A stretch of DNA of 64,000 nt, taken from positions 124,001-188,000 of the forward strand of contig JAJDTP010000019.1 in NCBI GenBank assembly GCA_022827095.1, read 5' to 3'. The position numbers and the translations under genes are program-made. Below the pieces are notes generated by a model. That model was not told where the DNA came from and did not search any database. It saw nothing but the letters and a program-made list of their open reading frames with translations. Positions 18,551 to 26,986 of this stretch are shown one piece after another. Source of the DNA: Dehalococcoidia bacterium (GTDB lineage: Bacteria > Chloroflexota > Dehalococcoidia > Lucifugimonadales > UBA3495). Positions within the stretch are counted from its first letter, which is position 1. Each line of letters starts with the position of its first letter.

Positions 18551-19618
18551 TTGACCACAAACTTTACCGACATAACCACCACCACCTGGGATGATGCCCT
18601 TTCGGCCATCGAGAAGGGCTACGAGCTGGGCTGGAGCGACGGCCTGCCCGTGGTGCCTCCCACGACGGCCCGCGTGGCCGAGTTCATCGGTTACTCCGGC
18701 CGGAACCTCGATGACGTGATAGGCGAACTGCCGGAACGGCGCCGGGTGATCACGGTGGAGAAGGCCGCAGCCAACGCTGTGATGGCCGGCTGCCTGCCCG
18801 AGTACTTTCCCGTGGTGCTGGCCGCCACCGAGGCCATGCTGGACCCGGTGTTCAACCTGGTGGGGCCGTCATCCAGCATGGGCGGCGCGGCGGTGCTGTG
18901 CATCGTCAACGGCCCAATCCGGGAGCAGATCGGGCTGAACAGCCGTAACAACCTGTTCGGACCGGGCAACCGCGCCAACGGCACCATCGGCCGCGCCATC
19001 CGGCTCATCCTGATGAACGCCTGCGCTGCCATCCCCGGCCTGTTCGACCGGAGCGTCATCGGACACCCTGGCAAGTACACCTACTGCATCGCCGAGGCGG
19101 AGGGCGAAACCCATTGGACTCCGTTGCACGTGGACCGCGGTTTCGACGCCGGGGACAGCACAGTTACGGTGTTCGCCAGTGAAGCTCCACGGCAAGTAAG
19201 GTCCGTGGGGCGACCTGAGGCGATCCTGTACGCTATCGCGGACGTGGCCTCGTCCTTGGGTACGTCAATGTCCACCTCTGGATCTGTGGGCGACGTGTCG
19301 GTGGGCATCCGGCAGGGTCAGGTGGCAATCACCATCGCCGGCAACAGCAACCTGTGGCGGGACTGGACAAAGCAGCAGGTTCGGGAGTATCTCCACGAAA
19401 ACGTCCGGCGGTCCGTGGCCGACCTGAAGCGCGGCCTGGTGCTGCGCGGCGACGTGGAGCCCGGCGACGAGGCCGCGATGGTACCGCTGGTTCCCGAACC
19501 AGACGATATTCTGGTAGTATTCGCCGGCGGCGAGGAGTCCAATTCCTCTTCGGTGATACCCAGCTGGGGGCCAAAGGTGGGCTCCACCGCCGTTACCAAG
19601 ACTGTGAATGTACCGTAG
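18551..19618 (+). CDS. Conserved protein of unknown function, partner of the selenoprotein
   Basis: 355 residues from a TTG at 18551 with AGAGGC seven bases upstream. I do not know a named domain, but the text looks strongly conserved: LGWSDGLPVVPPTTARVAEF, TVEKAAANAVMAGCLPEYFP, VVLAATEAMLDPVFNLVGPS, FGPGNRANGTIGRAIRLI. There are no TM segments; it is probably cytosolic. A conserved-looking Cys lies in VMAGCLPEYF. It ends 33 bases before the selenoprotein start on the same strand. Gene order suggests they act together, perhaps with the selenoprotein as a redox subunit; this is inference. Confidence 0.75.
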   Translation: MTTNFTDITTTTWDDALSAIEKGYELGWSDGLPVVPPTTARVAEFIGYSGRNLDDVIGELPERRRVITVEKAAANAVMAGCLPEYFPVVLAATEAMLDPVFNLVGPSSSMGGAAVLCIVNGPIREQIGLNSRNNLFGPGNRANGTIGRAIRLILMNACAAIPGLFDRSVIGHPGKYTYCIAEAEGETHWTPLHVDRGFDAGDSTVTVFASEAPRQVRSVGRPEAILYAIADVASSLGTSMSTSGSVGDVSVGIRQGQVAITIAGNSNLWRDWTKQQVREYLHENVRRSVADLKRGLVLRGDVEPGDEAAMVPLVPEPDDILVVFAGGEESNSSSVIPSWGPKVGSTAVTKTVNVP

Positions 19619-19651
19619 CGACGACAGGAACAGGATCCAGGAGGGCCGAAC

Positions 19652-20188
19652 ATGGCAACTCAACAATACACGTTGGTCAACCCGACCACCGAGCCGATCA
19701 TCGCGCCTTTCGACGGCGCGCCGCGTCTGCCTACCCTGGCGGGCACCCGGGTGGGTCTGATCGACGACAGCAAGCGCAACGCGGACGTGCTGCTTGAGGA
19801 ACTGGCTGAAGTGCTGCGCAACCGCTACGAGATTCGCGAGGTGCGCTGGCTGCGCAAGCCCAGCGCGTCGCGGCCGGCCGATCCCCAAGAACTGGAGGAG
19901 TTGGTGGCCAACGTAGACTCGGTGGTGGTTGCCATCGGAGATTGAGGGAGCTGCAGCGCGTGCAGTGTGCACGACGGAATCCACGTTGAGAAGGCCGGCC
20001 TCCCCTCCGCGACCATTTGCACCGACCGGTTCATTCCCACGGCCAACGCAATGGCCAAGATGTGGGGCGCGGAAGACTATCCGACCATTTTCACCCAGCA
20101 CCCCATTGAGAACCTGGACCGGCCCGCCCTGCGGGAACGGGCGGAGGGCTTGGCCACTGAAGTCGTCGCAATCCTGACCAGCGGCTGA
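19652..20188 (+). CDS. UGSC-motif selenoprotein, in-frame TGA read as selenocysteine
   Basis: A 178-residue product if TGA 19943-19945 is read as selenocysteine at position 98. Upstream, the frame encodes a small alpha/beta domain (GTRVGLIDDSKRNADVLLEE and ELEELVANVDSVVVAIGD). Immediately after the TGA the same frame continues GSCSACSVHDGIHVEKAG, then ATICTDRFIPTANAMAKMWG, and stops at 20188. U98-G-S-C101 is the motif that defines the UGSC family of (seleno)proteins known from marine metagenomes; Cys104 adds a second spacing. AGGAGG lies before the ATG. Without recoding, the product would be a 97-residue fragment and the conserved downstream half would lack a start. No selA, selB, selC or selD is in the window. 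Confidence 0.9.
19943..19965 (+). promoter_or_regulatory. UGA recoding site with possible SECIS-like hairpin
   Basis: UGA is at 19943-19945. Five bases later ctgca (19951-19955) pairs with tgcag (19961-19965) around a five-base loop gcgcg. A short stem downstream of UGA is expected for a bacterial SECIS, but this stem is small and starts closer to UGA than the E. coli fdhF element, and the loop lacks an obvious GU. The UGA assignment is strong; the hairpin assignment is weak. Confidence 0.35.
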
Positions 20189-20199
20189 CGGGGTGAAGC

Positions 20200-20573
20200 C
20201 TACGCCATTTGCAAGCCTTGGTCCGTAAATCTTGCAAAGTCGTCCTCATTGGCGGTCGCGAATTGGGAGCCTGCTCCCAGCGCGACCGCCTCAATCATGC
20301 AATCCATCATCGTGCCCCGCCGCCGGCCCGATGTGTTGAACAGGCGCGCGGCGATGACGGCATGTTCAGGCGTGAAATCCAGGGTGCCCCAACTATTCTG
20401 GCGGCCAATCCGAGATCCTCTTCGGTCAGCGGGGCGCACAGAAATTCAGCCCAAGCGATCGCGCTGACCATAACAGAGTCGCCGGTGCCGAGCCATTCTC
20501 GTAGCTTTCGGTTCTCCGGCGAATCAGCGATCAGTGCCCGGATCAGGAAGCTCGTGTCCAGGTGAATGATCAC
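20200..20573 (-). pseudogene. PIN-domain (VapC-like) toxin interrupted by a frameshift
   Basis: From a GTG at 20573 one frame gives IIHLDTSFLIRALIADSP (first acidic residue of PIN), SAIAWAEFLCAPLTEEDLGL (second) and AARIVGA. The protein continues in another frame with LDFTPEHAVIAARLFN, RGTMMDCMIEAVALG (third acidic residue) and ATANEDDFARF, ending at 20200. The junction lies near 20390-20405. Together they make a full-length VapC of about 125 residues with all catalytic acids, so a single indel broke the gene, or the assembly has an error. It overlaps the upstream partner gene by four bases (GTGA). Confidence 0.8.
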
Positions 20574-21034
20574 CGATCAATGGCACGGCGTTCCGTGCTC
20601 AGGTTTTGCGCCCACTCAGCCAGGTTAACCCCGCGATCCTCGAGTGCGGCCTGCAATTGATTCAAGGCGTCCAGGGCATCGGTCGCAGACGCCGACACCA
20701 TGTTCGGTGCGTAGTCATCCGCTTTTCTTAGACTTGAGCGCTTAGCCCCAGTCTCGCTCGGGTTGCCCGGGTCCGAAGTACGCTTGCGTCGAAACAGAAG
20801 TGTCTCCCTCGCCAAATCCACCTCGGCCGTTTCCCATCCTGCGGCAGCCCATGCGGCACCTTGACTGTGGGTCGAGTCGTTAGCCCACCAAGCTTGATAA
20901 TAGCGCGCGGATGGTGGGAGCTTGTCACCAATCACGGCCTCGACTTCGGAAAATGACGCTCTCCACTCGCGGGTGGTCAGGTTGAATAGACACGCATGCA
21001 GGGCGCGGTATTTCCGTCCTCGGCATTCCGACAT
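20570..21034 (-). CDS. Probable antitoxin-position protein with DUF7662-like N-terminal domain
   Basis: 154 residues from the ATG at 21034, which has ggag seven bases upstream. Residues 7-75 (KYRALHACLFNLTTREWRAS, GDKLPPSARYYQAWWAND, GAAWAAAGWETAEVDL) resemble a small conserved domain I recall as DUF7662, found in restriction-like and toxin-antitoxin contexts. A basic linker follows and the C-terminal 45 residues are helical (ATDALDALNQLQAALEDRG). Its position directly upstream of, and overlapping, a PIN toxin gene is that of an antitoxin; this is an inference from context. Confidence 0.6.
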   Translation of the reverse strand: MSECRGRKYRALHACLFNLTTREWRASFSEVEAVIGDKLPPSARYYQAWWANDSTHSQGAAWAAAGWETAEVDLARETLLFRRKRTSDPGNPSETGAKRSSLRKADDYAPNMVSASATDALDALNQLQAALEDRGVNLAEWAQNLSTERRAIDR

Positions 21035-21074
21035 AGTTTTTCTCCGGATCAGCGCACCCTCGTAGGCACTCTTC

Positions 21075-21305
21075 TTAGCGACTTGTCGTGGCCTCCGCAT
21101 CCCGCAGGTCGGGCGGCAACAGGTTGGGTATGCCGTCTCGGATGGGATAGATCTCGTTGCACGCGGAGCAGGTTAGGGTGCCGGTCAGCACCTCGCCGGC
21201 ATCCGGAGCGTCGTCGGACGCTATGACTTGAGCCTGCAGTGTCAGAGGCGATCGGCAGATGGGGCAGGCCAGTATGTCCAGCAGGTCGGTTCTCAATGCG
21301 TTCAC
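21075..21305 (-). CDS. Trm112 family protein
   Basis: 76 residues from a GTG at 21305. LLDILACPICRSPL and LTCSACNEIYPIRDGIPNLL are the two CxxC zinc-ribbon halves and the signature end of Trm112/UPF0434 proteins. Family members bind and stabilise methyltransferases or act as small zinc proteins near lipid A and DNA-repair genes. There is no methyltransferase beside it. Same strand as the membrane-protein/TlpA pair upstream. Confidence 0.9.
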   Translation of the reverse strand: MNALRTDLLDILACPICRSPLTLQAQVIASDDAPDAGEVLTGTLTCSACNEIYPIRDGIPNLLPPDLRDAEATTSR

Positions 21306-21316
21306 CTCAGCTACAT

Positions 21317-21778
21317 TCAGCCCGCCAGTCCTTTTTCGAATGACCAGGTGAGCACGTCGGCCAGGCCGATGACCAGGACGCCGGCTATGGTCAGCGCCAC
21401 CGGCCCGGTCATTGCGCCGGGGATGCCGCCAGCGGGTCTGTCCCGGCGTCGAGGGAGGAGCCAGGCGACAACGAAAGCGTACACCGCCAGCAGGATTTTG
21501 GCGACCAGAACGACGGTGTACGCCATGCCGGCGGCGTCCGAAGTGAGACGGTCCACGGTAAGAATCACGCCGGAAATGATGAGCACGGCGATGGCGGTCA
21601 CGACGATGGGCCGGAACTCGGTAGCCAGCGCACGGCCTACCAGTCCGCCCGAGTCAGCGGAGCGCAACGCGGGCCGGCCAGCCAGCAGCATGAACAGGCT
21701 GCCGCCAATCCACACCACTGCCGCCAGCGCGTGTGCCCAGCGTATGATGAGCAGGATGATGCCCAGCACGTCTACCAT
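21317..21778 (-). CDS. Four-helix membrane protein, CopD-like
   Basis: 153 residues with four predicted TM helices: LGIILLIIRWAHALAAVVWIGG, IVVTAIAVLIISGVIL, VVLVAKILLAVYAFVVAWLL and VALTIAGVLVIGLADVLTW. The first helix has the WAHALAAVVWIGG pattern seen in CopD-type and related heme- or copper-linked membrane proteins. The start codon overlaps the TlpA stop by one base (TGATG), so the two are translationally coupled. A role in redox or metal handling with TlpA is plausible but unproven. Confidence 0.7.
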   Translation of the reverse strand: MVDVLGIILLIIRWAHALAAVVWIGGSLFMLLAGRPALRSADSGGLVGRALATEFRPIVVTAIAVLIISGVILTVDRLTSDAAGMAYTVVLVAKILLAVYAFVVAWLLPRRRDRPAGGIPGAMTGPVALTIAGVLVIGLADVLTWSFEKGLAG

Positions 21779-22278
21779 CAGAGAAGGTCGTCCAGTATTT
21801 TGGTCAGCGTGTCGACGTCCATGCGGCTGATCTCCATCTTGTGGATCCGGCCGGCCTGGTCGATGAAGTAGGTCGTTGGGAAGAACTGTACCGCGTACTC
21901 CTGTGCCACCATCGCACGGACGTCGGTGGCGAAGTCGAAGGTGAGGCCGAACTCGTCGACGAACTGCCTGGCCTCAACCTCGGTGTCGAAGCCCTGGGGC
22001 ACGAACAGTCCGATAAAGCGTACGTCGCGGCCCTGATATTCCTCCCATACCTCCTGGAAGGCGGGCATCTCGTCCCGGCAGGGCGGGCAGGACGGGTACC
22101 AGAAGTTGATGACCACCGCCTTGCCCCGTTGCTCCGACAGGCGGAACTCCTCTCCTTTGAAGGTCCTCAGGGAGAAGTCTGCGGCAGGCTGTCCGCCTGA
22201 GCAGGCGATTGCCATCGCCGCCAGGAGCGCCAGCAGCGCAACGCAACGCCGGAGTGCCGGTTTGCCCAACGTTTCCAT
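21778..22278 (-). CDS. TlpA/ResA-type thiol-disulfide oxidoreductase, lipoprotein
   Basis: 166 residues. An N-terminal hydrophobic stretch ends at AMAIACSGG, a lipobox-like site, so it is probably a membrane-anchored extracytoplasmic protein. The thioredoxin fold has FWYPSCPPCRDEMP (active site CPPC) and a cis-Pro in FFPTTYFIDQAGRI. It probably reduces or oxidises thiols of secreted or cytochrome-type proteins. The coupled downstream gene encodes a four-TM protein. Confidence 0.9.
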   Translation of the reverse strand: METLGKPALRRCVALLALLAAMAIACSGGQPAADFSLRTFKGEEFRLSEQRGKAVVINFWYPSCPPCRDEMPAFQEVWEEYQGRDVRFIGLFVPQGFDTEVEARQFVDEFGLTFDFATDVRAMVAQEYAVQFFPTTYFIDQAGRIHKMEISRMDVDTLTKILDDLL

Positions 22279-22284
22279 TATTTC

Positions 22285-24444
22285 CTACCGGGGCGGGCTG
22301 GCCTGGCCATACTGATTGTCGCCCCAGCATACTGCTCTCCCATCGGGGCGAATGCCGCAGGCGTGATTGCGGCCAGCGTCGGCGGCTATGAAAGCGCCAT
22401 CGGGAGTGACCGAGTTCACGCAGTATAAGACGTGGCCCCTCGGCAGGACGCAGGTATATTCATCTCCGGATATGAGGGCAACAGGTACGCCGTCCGGCAG
22501 TTGTCCGGCGGTGATTTCCTTGTGTTCTTCCAGCAGTTCCGGGTCTTCGTACCAACACACGGTATCGCCGGCGGAGGGTTCATAACACATCAACTCGTAC
22601 CCGCCGCTTAGTGCGCCCCAACACACCAGATTGCCATCTGACCTTAACCCGCAGGTATGTAATCTACCGGCGCTGACGGCATCAAAAGCACCCTCCGACG
22701 GCGTTGCCTGACCCAGAAGGCCAGTATCCCATCCTTCATTCGCGCCCCAGCAGGTTATCGTACCGTCCGTCCTCAATCCGCAAGCGTGCCAATCGCCCAC
22801 GCTGACGCTGACGTATTTTCCGGCGGGCGGCGTGAACATACCGGCGTCAGATTCGGTGTCAGCGAAGAGTTTTAACATACCCCAGCACTTAACGCTGTGG
22901 TCCGTCCGCACACCGCAGGAGCTCAAAAACCCGGAGCTGAGGCTGATGAATGTGCCGAGGGGCGCATCTACCGCACTGTAAGCAGTGACGGGCCCACCGA
23001 ATGGGTCGGATGGCATAGATGAGCCGCCCCAGCACGCTACCGTGCCATCATCGCGGAGAGCGCAGGTGTGGGCCAAGCCGGCGCTCACCGCCGTAAACGT
23101 GCCGGCCGGTGGCATGGCCTGGCCGGTGAACTCGAACTCAGACAGATTGCTACCCCAGCACTCGACCCTGACGTCCGTGCGGATTCCGCAGGTGTGGTCA
23201 TCCCCGACGCCGAGGGCTTTGAAAGCGATCTCAGGCGGGTCCATGGATGGAGTCTTTCCGGGTGGATTGCTCTGCCTCCAGTCATTTTCTCCCCAGCATA
23301 TTATGCTGCTATCCTCTCTGACTCCGCAGGCATGATTATTGCCGGCACTTATGGATACGAAAATCCCGGCCGGCGGCGTCGCCTGTCCCAAAAGTCTGAG
23401 GTAATCATTAATATTCCGTCCCCAACATTCTACAGCCCTACGCTCCATTCGTATGCCACAGGTAAAACGGTTTCCAGCGCTCACGGCTCGGAACGCGCCT
23501 TTCGGCGGTATAACATAGTCATGATTGAGGCGGTCATCATAGTTCCCCCAGCAAGAGACACTACCATTAGATTGCAATATGCCGCAGGTATGATTGAAAC
23601 CGACACTGACTGCTTTGAATGTCTCGCCAGGTGGCGGGGTATTGGCCGGGTTTCTGCTTATGGAATCGTAACCGGTTTCCCAACAGGTCAGAGTGAAGTC
23701 AATGCGTAGTCCACAGCTTTGCCAGGTGCCAACACTGACCGAGTGGTACTCTCCTGGCGGCGTCTCACTGTTCGTGTATTCTTCGGCGCATTTGATTCCC
23801 CCGCCGTACGTCACGCCGCAAACGCGAGTACCGATGCTGATAGATACAAAATCTCCGTCCGGCAGTGAAAGCAGACCGTCTATGTCCGCGCCCCAGCAAA
23901 CTGCGCTCCTGTCCGTCCGTACTCCGCAAGTTTTGTTTCCGCCGGAATCCAGCGCAATAAAAGACCCTTCTGGCGTAGTTGCCTGGCCGTACCGATTATC
24001 GCCCCAGCACACAATGCTCCCGTCCGCGCGCAAGCCGCAGGTATGCGCATAGCCGGAGGCCACGGAAACAAACCCGTAGCTATTGCCCTGCGCAAGGGAA
24101 ACCGTCCCCGGCGGGTGTGCGGGCGGTGATGTCAGCCAAGGCGTGGGCGTTGACGTTGGAAACGGCGTTGGCCGGTCGCCGTCCTTCTCCGTCGGACCAA
24201 GCACGGCCGGCGTACCTGTGGTTGGCGTCAGTGTCGGGACAGTAATCGGGGTGGTTACGCTCCGGGGCGTCGGTCCGGCTGCCCGCGGTATCGGCGTACC
24301 GGCAGGTAGCAGAGAAGACTGCATTTCGCCGCCGGGAGGCGTCGTATTGGACGCATCGCTAATGCAGGCAACCGTGCTGGCCAGCAAGAGCAGCGTCAGC
24401 AGCAGCAGGAAAAATCCGACGACAGCGCGAAATCTTGCAAGCAT
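22285..24444 (-). CDS. RCC1-repeat lipoprotein
   Basis: 719 residues. The N-terminus has a long hydrophobic segment ending LASTVACIS, a lipobox. A proline/threonine-rich linker (residues about 35-110) is followed by about 14 RCC1-like units with the core HTCGLRxDGxxxCWG, the last being HACGIRPDGRAVCWGDNQY. These form one or two seven-bladed propellers. Each unit has two Cys (TCG and CW), giving roughly 28 cysteines that could form disulfides outside the cytoplasm. No enzyme domain is present; a binding or surface role is likely. It ends seven bases before the TlpA gene start. Confidence 0.9.
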   Translation of the reverse strand: MLARFRAVVGFFLLLLTLLLLASTVACISDASNTTPPGGEMQSSLLPAGTPIPRAAGPTPRSVTTPITVPTLTPTTGTPAVLGPTEKDGDRPTPFPTSTPTPWLTSPPAHPPGTVSLAQGNSYGFVSVASGYAHTCGLRADGSIVCWGDNRYGQATTPEGSFIALDSGGNKTCGVRTDRSAVCWGADIDGLLSLPDGDFVSISIGTRVCGVTYGGGIKCAEEYTNSETPPGEYHSVSVGTWQSCGLRIDFTLTCWETGYDSISRNPANTPPPGETFKAVSVGFNHTCGILQSNGSVSCWGNYDDRLNHDYVIPPKGAFRAVSAGNRFTCGIRMERRAVECWGRNINDYLRLLGQATPPAGIFVSISAGNNHACGVREDSSIICWGENDWRQSNPPGKTPSMDPPEIAFKALGVGDDHTCGIRTDVRVECWGSNLSEFEFTGQAMPPAGTFTAVSAGLAHTCALRDDGTVACWGGSSMPSDPFGGPVTAYSAVDAPLGTFISLSSGFLSSCGVRTDHSVKCWGMLKLFADTESDAGMFTPPAGKYVSVSVGDWHACGLRTDGTITCWGANEGWDTGLLGQATPSEGAFDAVSAGRLHTCGLRSDGNLVCWGALSGGYELMCYEPSAGDTVCWYEDPELLEEHKEITAGQLPDGVPVALISGDEYTCVLPRGHVLYCVNSVTPDGAFIAADAGRNHACGIRPDGRAVCWGDNQYGQASPPR

Positions 24445-24451
24445 CAGGGTA

Positions 24452-25630
24452 TTACACCGCTGCGCGGCCAGCCGACTCGGCGAACTGGCGGCCGAACAGG
24501 CTGGTCAGCAGCGCGCTGACGACGGTTGCGCCGACGCACATGTAGCCGATACCCATGTACCCTACGTTCGCCAACAGCGCCCCCGCTATGGCGGCGCCCA
24601 GCATTCCGCCGCCCTGGTTGCTGAAACCCATGAGACCAACGCCGGTGGCCTTGGACTCGCCGGAATACTCGGTGCTGGCAGAGATGAGGATCGGGAACGA
24701 CACGCTCAGTAGGCCGGTGCTCAATGTCGCAACGGCCACCGTTGCCCACAGCCCCATCTCCACGGAAAACACCGCAAACCCGAATGCTCCACCGGCGATG
24801 CCGCAGGCGGCGATGATCAGCGCGCGGTACCTCCGGTTTGCCGCGTAGGATGCGCTGTAGTTGCCGGCCATCTGCCCAAGCGAGGTTATCGCCAACGGCA
24901 GGGCCACGAAGCCCACGCTAAGGTCAAAGGTATGTATCAGGTAGGCGGCGAAGAAACTGATGCTGCCCCAGAAGGCGACGCGCTGAGTAACGTTTACCGG
25001 CACTGCCACTCGGAAGAACCGCAGCGACACCAGTGACCTGTACCTGGAAATGTACGCGAAGTTTCGGACTCGCTCTCCGCTCTCTTTGGGGAGCCACAGG
25101 AAATTCGCCACCAGCCCGACCACCAGCACACTGCCGTACACGATGAACGCAAACTGCCAGCCGCCCAGATCGGCCAGCACCGCCACCAACGGTACGCTGA
25201 TGGCCGCTGCCAGACCCTGGATCGACAGCAGGGCGCTCACAGCCGTTGCACGCCTCGCCGGGGAAATGACGTCCGACACCGACCCCACGATGTTGGGTGG
25301 TATCACGCCCCCGCCCAGGCCGGTCAGGACCCGCAGCGCCAGCAGCGTCTCCAGGTTCGGCGCGAATGCGCAACCCAGCGTGGATAACGAGAGCACCGCC
25401 AGGCTCACCAGCGCCACCGGCCGACGCCCGAAGGAGTCGGACAGGGGACCTGCCGATACGCCGGTGATCGCCCAGGCCGCGAAAGTCGCGGTCGCCAGCT
25501 GGCCGGCCACTGCCACCGATATGTCCAGATCGGTCGCGATTTCGACCAGGAGCGGCGGAACGATGAGGATCGCGCTGATGGTGGCAAACACGGTAAGCGC
25601 CAGCACGGCCATGAACCACGCTTTGTTCAC
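24452..25630 (-). CDS. MFS transporter
   Basis: 392 residues with about 12 TM helices. The loop 2-3 signature appears as GPLSDSFGRRPVAL, and later GGGVIPPNIVGSVSDVISP. The length and GPLSDSFGRRP motif fit drug/metabolite MFS exporters. The start is a GTG at 25630, with an alternative ATG at 25612. It lies seven bases upstream of the RCC1 gene on the same strand. Substrate unknown. Confidence 0.9.
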   Translation of the reverse strand: MNKAWFMAVLALTVFATISAILIVPPLLVEIATDLDISVAVAGQLATATFAAWAITGVSAGPLSDSFGRRPVALVSLAVLSLSTLGCAFAPNLETLLALRVLTGLGGGVIPPNIVGSVSDVISPARRATAVSALLSIQGLAAAISVPLVAVLADLGGWQFAFIVYGSVLVVGLVANFLWLPKESGERVRNFAYISRYRSLVSLRFFRVAVPVNVTQRVAFWGSISFFAAYLIHTFDLSVGFVALPLAITSLGQMAGNYSASYAANRRYRALIIAACGIAGGAFGFAVFSVEMGLWATVAVATLSTGLLSVSFPILISASTEYSGESKATGVGLMGFSNQGGGMLGAAIAGALLANVGYMGIGYMCVGATVVSALLTSLFGRQFAESAGRAAV

Positions 25631-25900
25631 CTCTCTATGCGCTGCTTGTGCCGTTCGTGTACTGATGTCGCTGGTACCTTTTCGGGGCCGGCAAAACTCG
25701 GGCCGGGAGGTGTGAGCAGGTGTTACTACGGGCCGCCCTCAGGGTTAGTTCCTGATGCGCCTGACAGGTCAGGCGGTTGGCATGACGATTGCTGACGCAC
25801 AGATAATAATTACCGGCGATAATTATAGCCCATACGCATTATCGCCCACCCGGTGTGCCGCCCGAGTGTTGGTCGAGCCCAGCCGGTGGCAGGACCCTGT

Positions 25901-26064
25901 GGGTAACTGTTCAGAATTCAGGAGGTTGTCATTGCGAGGCGCTTGCGCCGTGGCAATCTCGGCTCCGTAGCAGCAATGTCTGCCCCGACGGACTCCCCTT
26001 CACCAACGAGATTGCCGCGCTGCGCTCGCAATGACCCTTTCTTCGCAAGTCTGAACAGTTACCC
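25901..26064. repeat. Palindromic repeat B1 with perfect 14-bp terminal inverted repeats
   Basis: The core 25927-26034 starts tcattgcgag and ends with its complement, with inner arms containing cgagattgcc-like sequence. Outside it, gggtaactgttcag (25901-25914) is exactly inverted at 26051-26064. No ORF lies inside. Related cores are at 46842, 48533, 57265 and 63485. It looks like a non-autonomous palindromic (MITE- or REP-like) element and fills much of the 550-base gap before the SDR gene. I see nothing else convincing in that gap. Confidence 0.85.
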
Positions 26065-26181
26065 CTGTGGTCCGCGCTTGACTGCCTATCGTGCTTGGCT
26101 ACAATCGTAGCGTCCCGTAGAAACCTTATCCCGGAGCCATGGTCAGCCGTCAAACGGGCGGCCATGCTGGAGGTGTTTGTC

Positions 26182-26934
26182 ATGCGCTTGGAAAACAAGG
26201 TTGCCCTGATCAGCGGCGGCTCACGAGGACAGGGGGCCGCCGAGGCGAGGCTCTTTGCTGGTGAAGGCTGCAAGGTGGTCATCGCCGATGTGCTCGAGGA
26301 CGAGGGCCGTCAGTTGGAAGCCGAGATCAACGAGACCGGCGGCGAGTGCGTCTTCGTGAAACTCGACGTCACCAGCGAAGACGAATGGAACGCCGCCGTC
26401 AGCGCCGCCGTGGAGCGGTTCGGAAAGCTGGACATTCTGGTGAACAACGCCGGCATCTACCGGCAGGTGGGCATCGAGGACACCAGCGAAGAGCTGTGGG
26501 ACAACATCTTCGACATCAATGCCAAGGGCGTGTTCCTGGGCACCAAGGCGGCCATCCCTGAGATGCGCAAAGCCGGCGGCGGCTCCATCATCAATATCTC
26601 CAGCGTGGCCGGCCTGATTGGAAGCTGGCGGGCGCCGGCCTACGGCGCGACCAAGGGCGCGGTGCGGCTGTTCACCAAGTCCACCGCCATCCAGTACGCG
26701 GCCGAGGGCATCCGCTGCAACTCGGTGCACCCGGGCATCATCGAGACGCCCATGACCACGCCCACGCTGCTGCGGGACGACGCGGCACGGCAGGCCTCGC
26801 TGGACCGGACACCCATCGGCCGCGTTGGACAAGCGGAGGACGTGGCCTGGGGTGTCCTGTTCTTGGCGTCAGACGAATCATCGTTCATGACGGGTAGCGA
26901 GCTGGTGATCGACGGCGGCCTGTTCGCGCAGTAG
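26182..26934 (+). CDS. Short-chain dehydrogenase/reductase (SDR), second copy
   Basis: 250 residues starting MRLENKVALISGGSRGQGAA, with the glycine motif SGGSRGQG, NNAGIY, INISSVAG, YGATKGA (catalytic Tyr and Lys) and a C-terminal GSELVIDGGLFAQ. The ATG at 26182 has GGAGGTG six bases upstream; a longer frame from 26095 is unlikely. NAD(P)-dependent alcohol or ketone conversion is expected. It is followed after 52 bases by a Uma2 gene, mirroring the pair at 28441-29929. Confidence 0.93.
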   Translation: MRLENKVALISGGSRGQGAAEARLFAGEGCKVVIADVLEDEGRQLEAEINETGGECVFVKLDVTSEDEWNAAVSAAVERFGKLDILVNNAGIYRQVGIEDTSEELWDNIFDINAKGVFLGTKAAIPEMRKAGGGSIINISSVAGLIGSWRAPAYGATKGAVRLFTKSTAIQYAAEGIRCNSVHPGIIETPMTTPTLLRDDAARQASLDRTPIGRVGQAEDVAWGVLFLASDESSFMTGSELVIDGGLFAQ

Positions 26935-26986
26935 CCCGTGAAACCGGATCACAAACGGCCCATGCGCCCGCAATGGAGAGCGCCTC

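Noticed and set aside
19946-19966. Reading the selenoprotein downstream half as an independent gene from the GTG at 19967
   Set aside because: It would lack the U/C motif and ribosome-binding site, while the joined frame gives the full UGSC protein.
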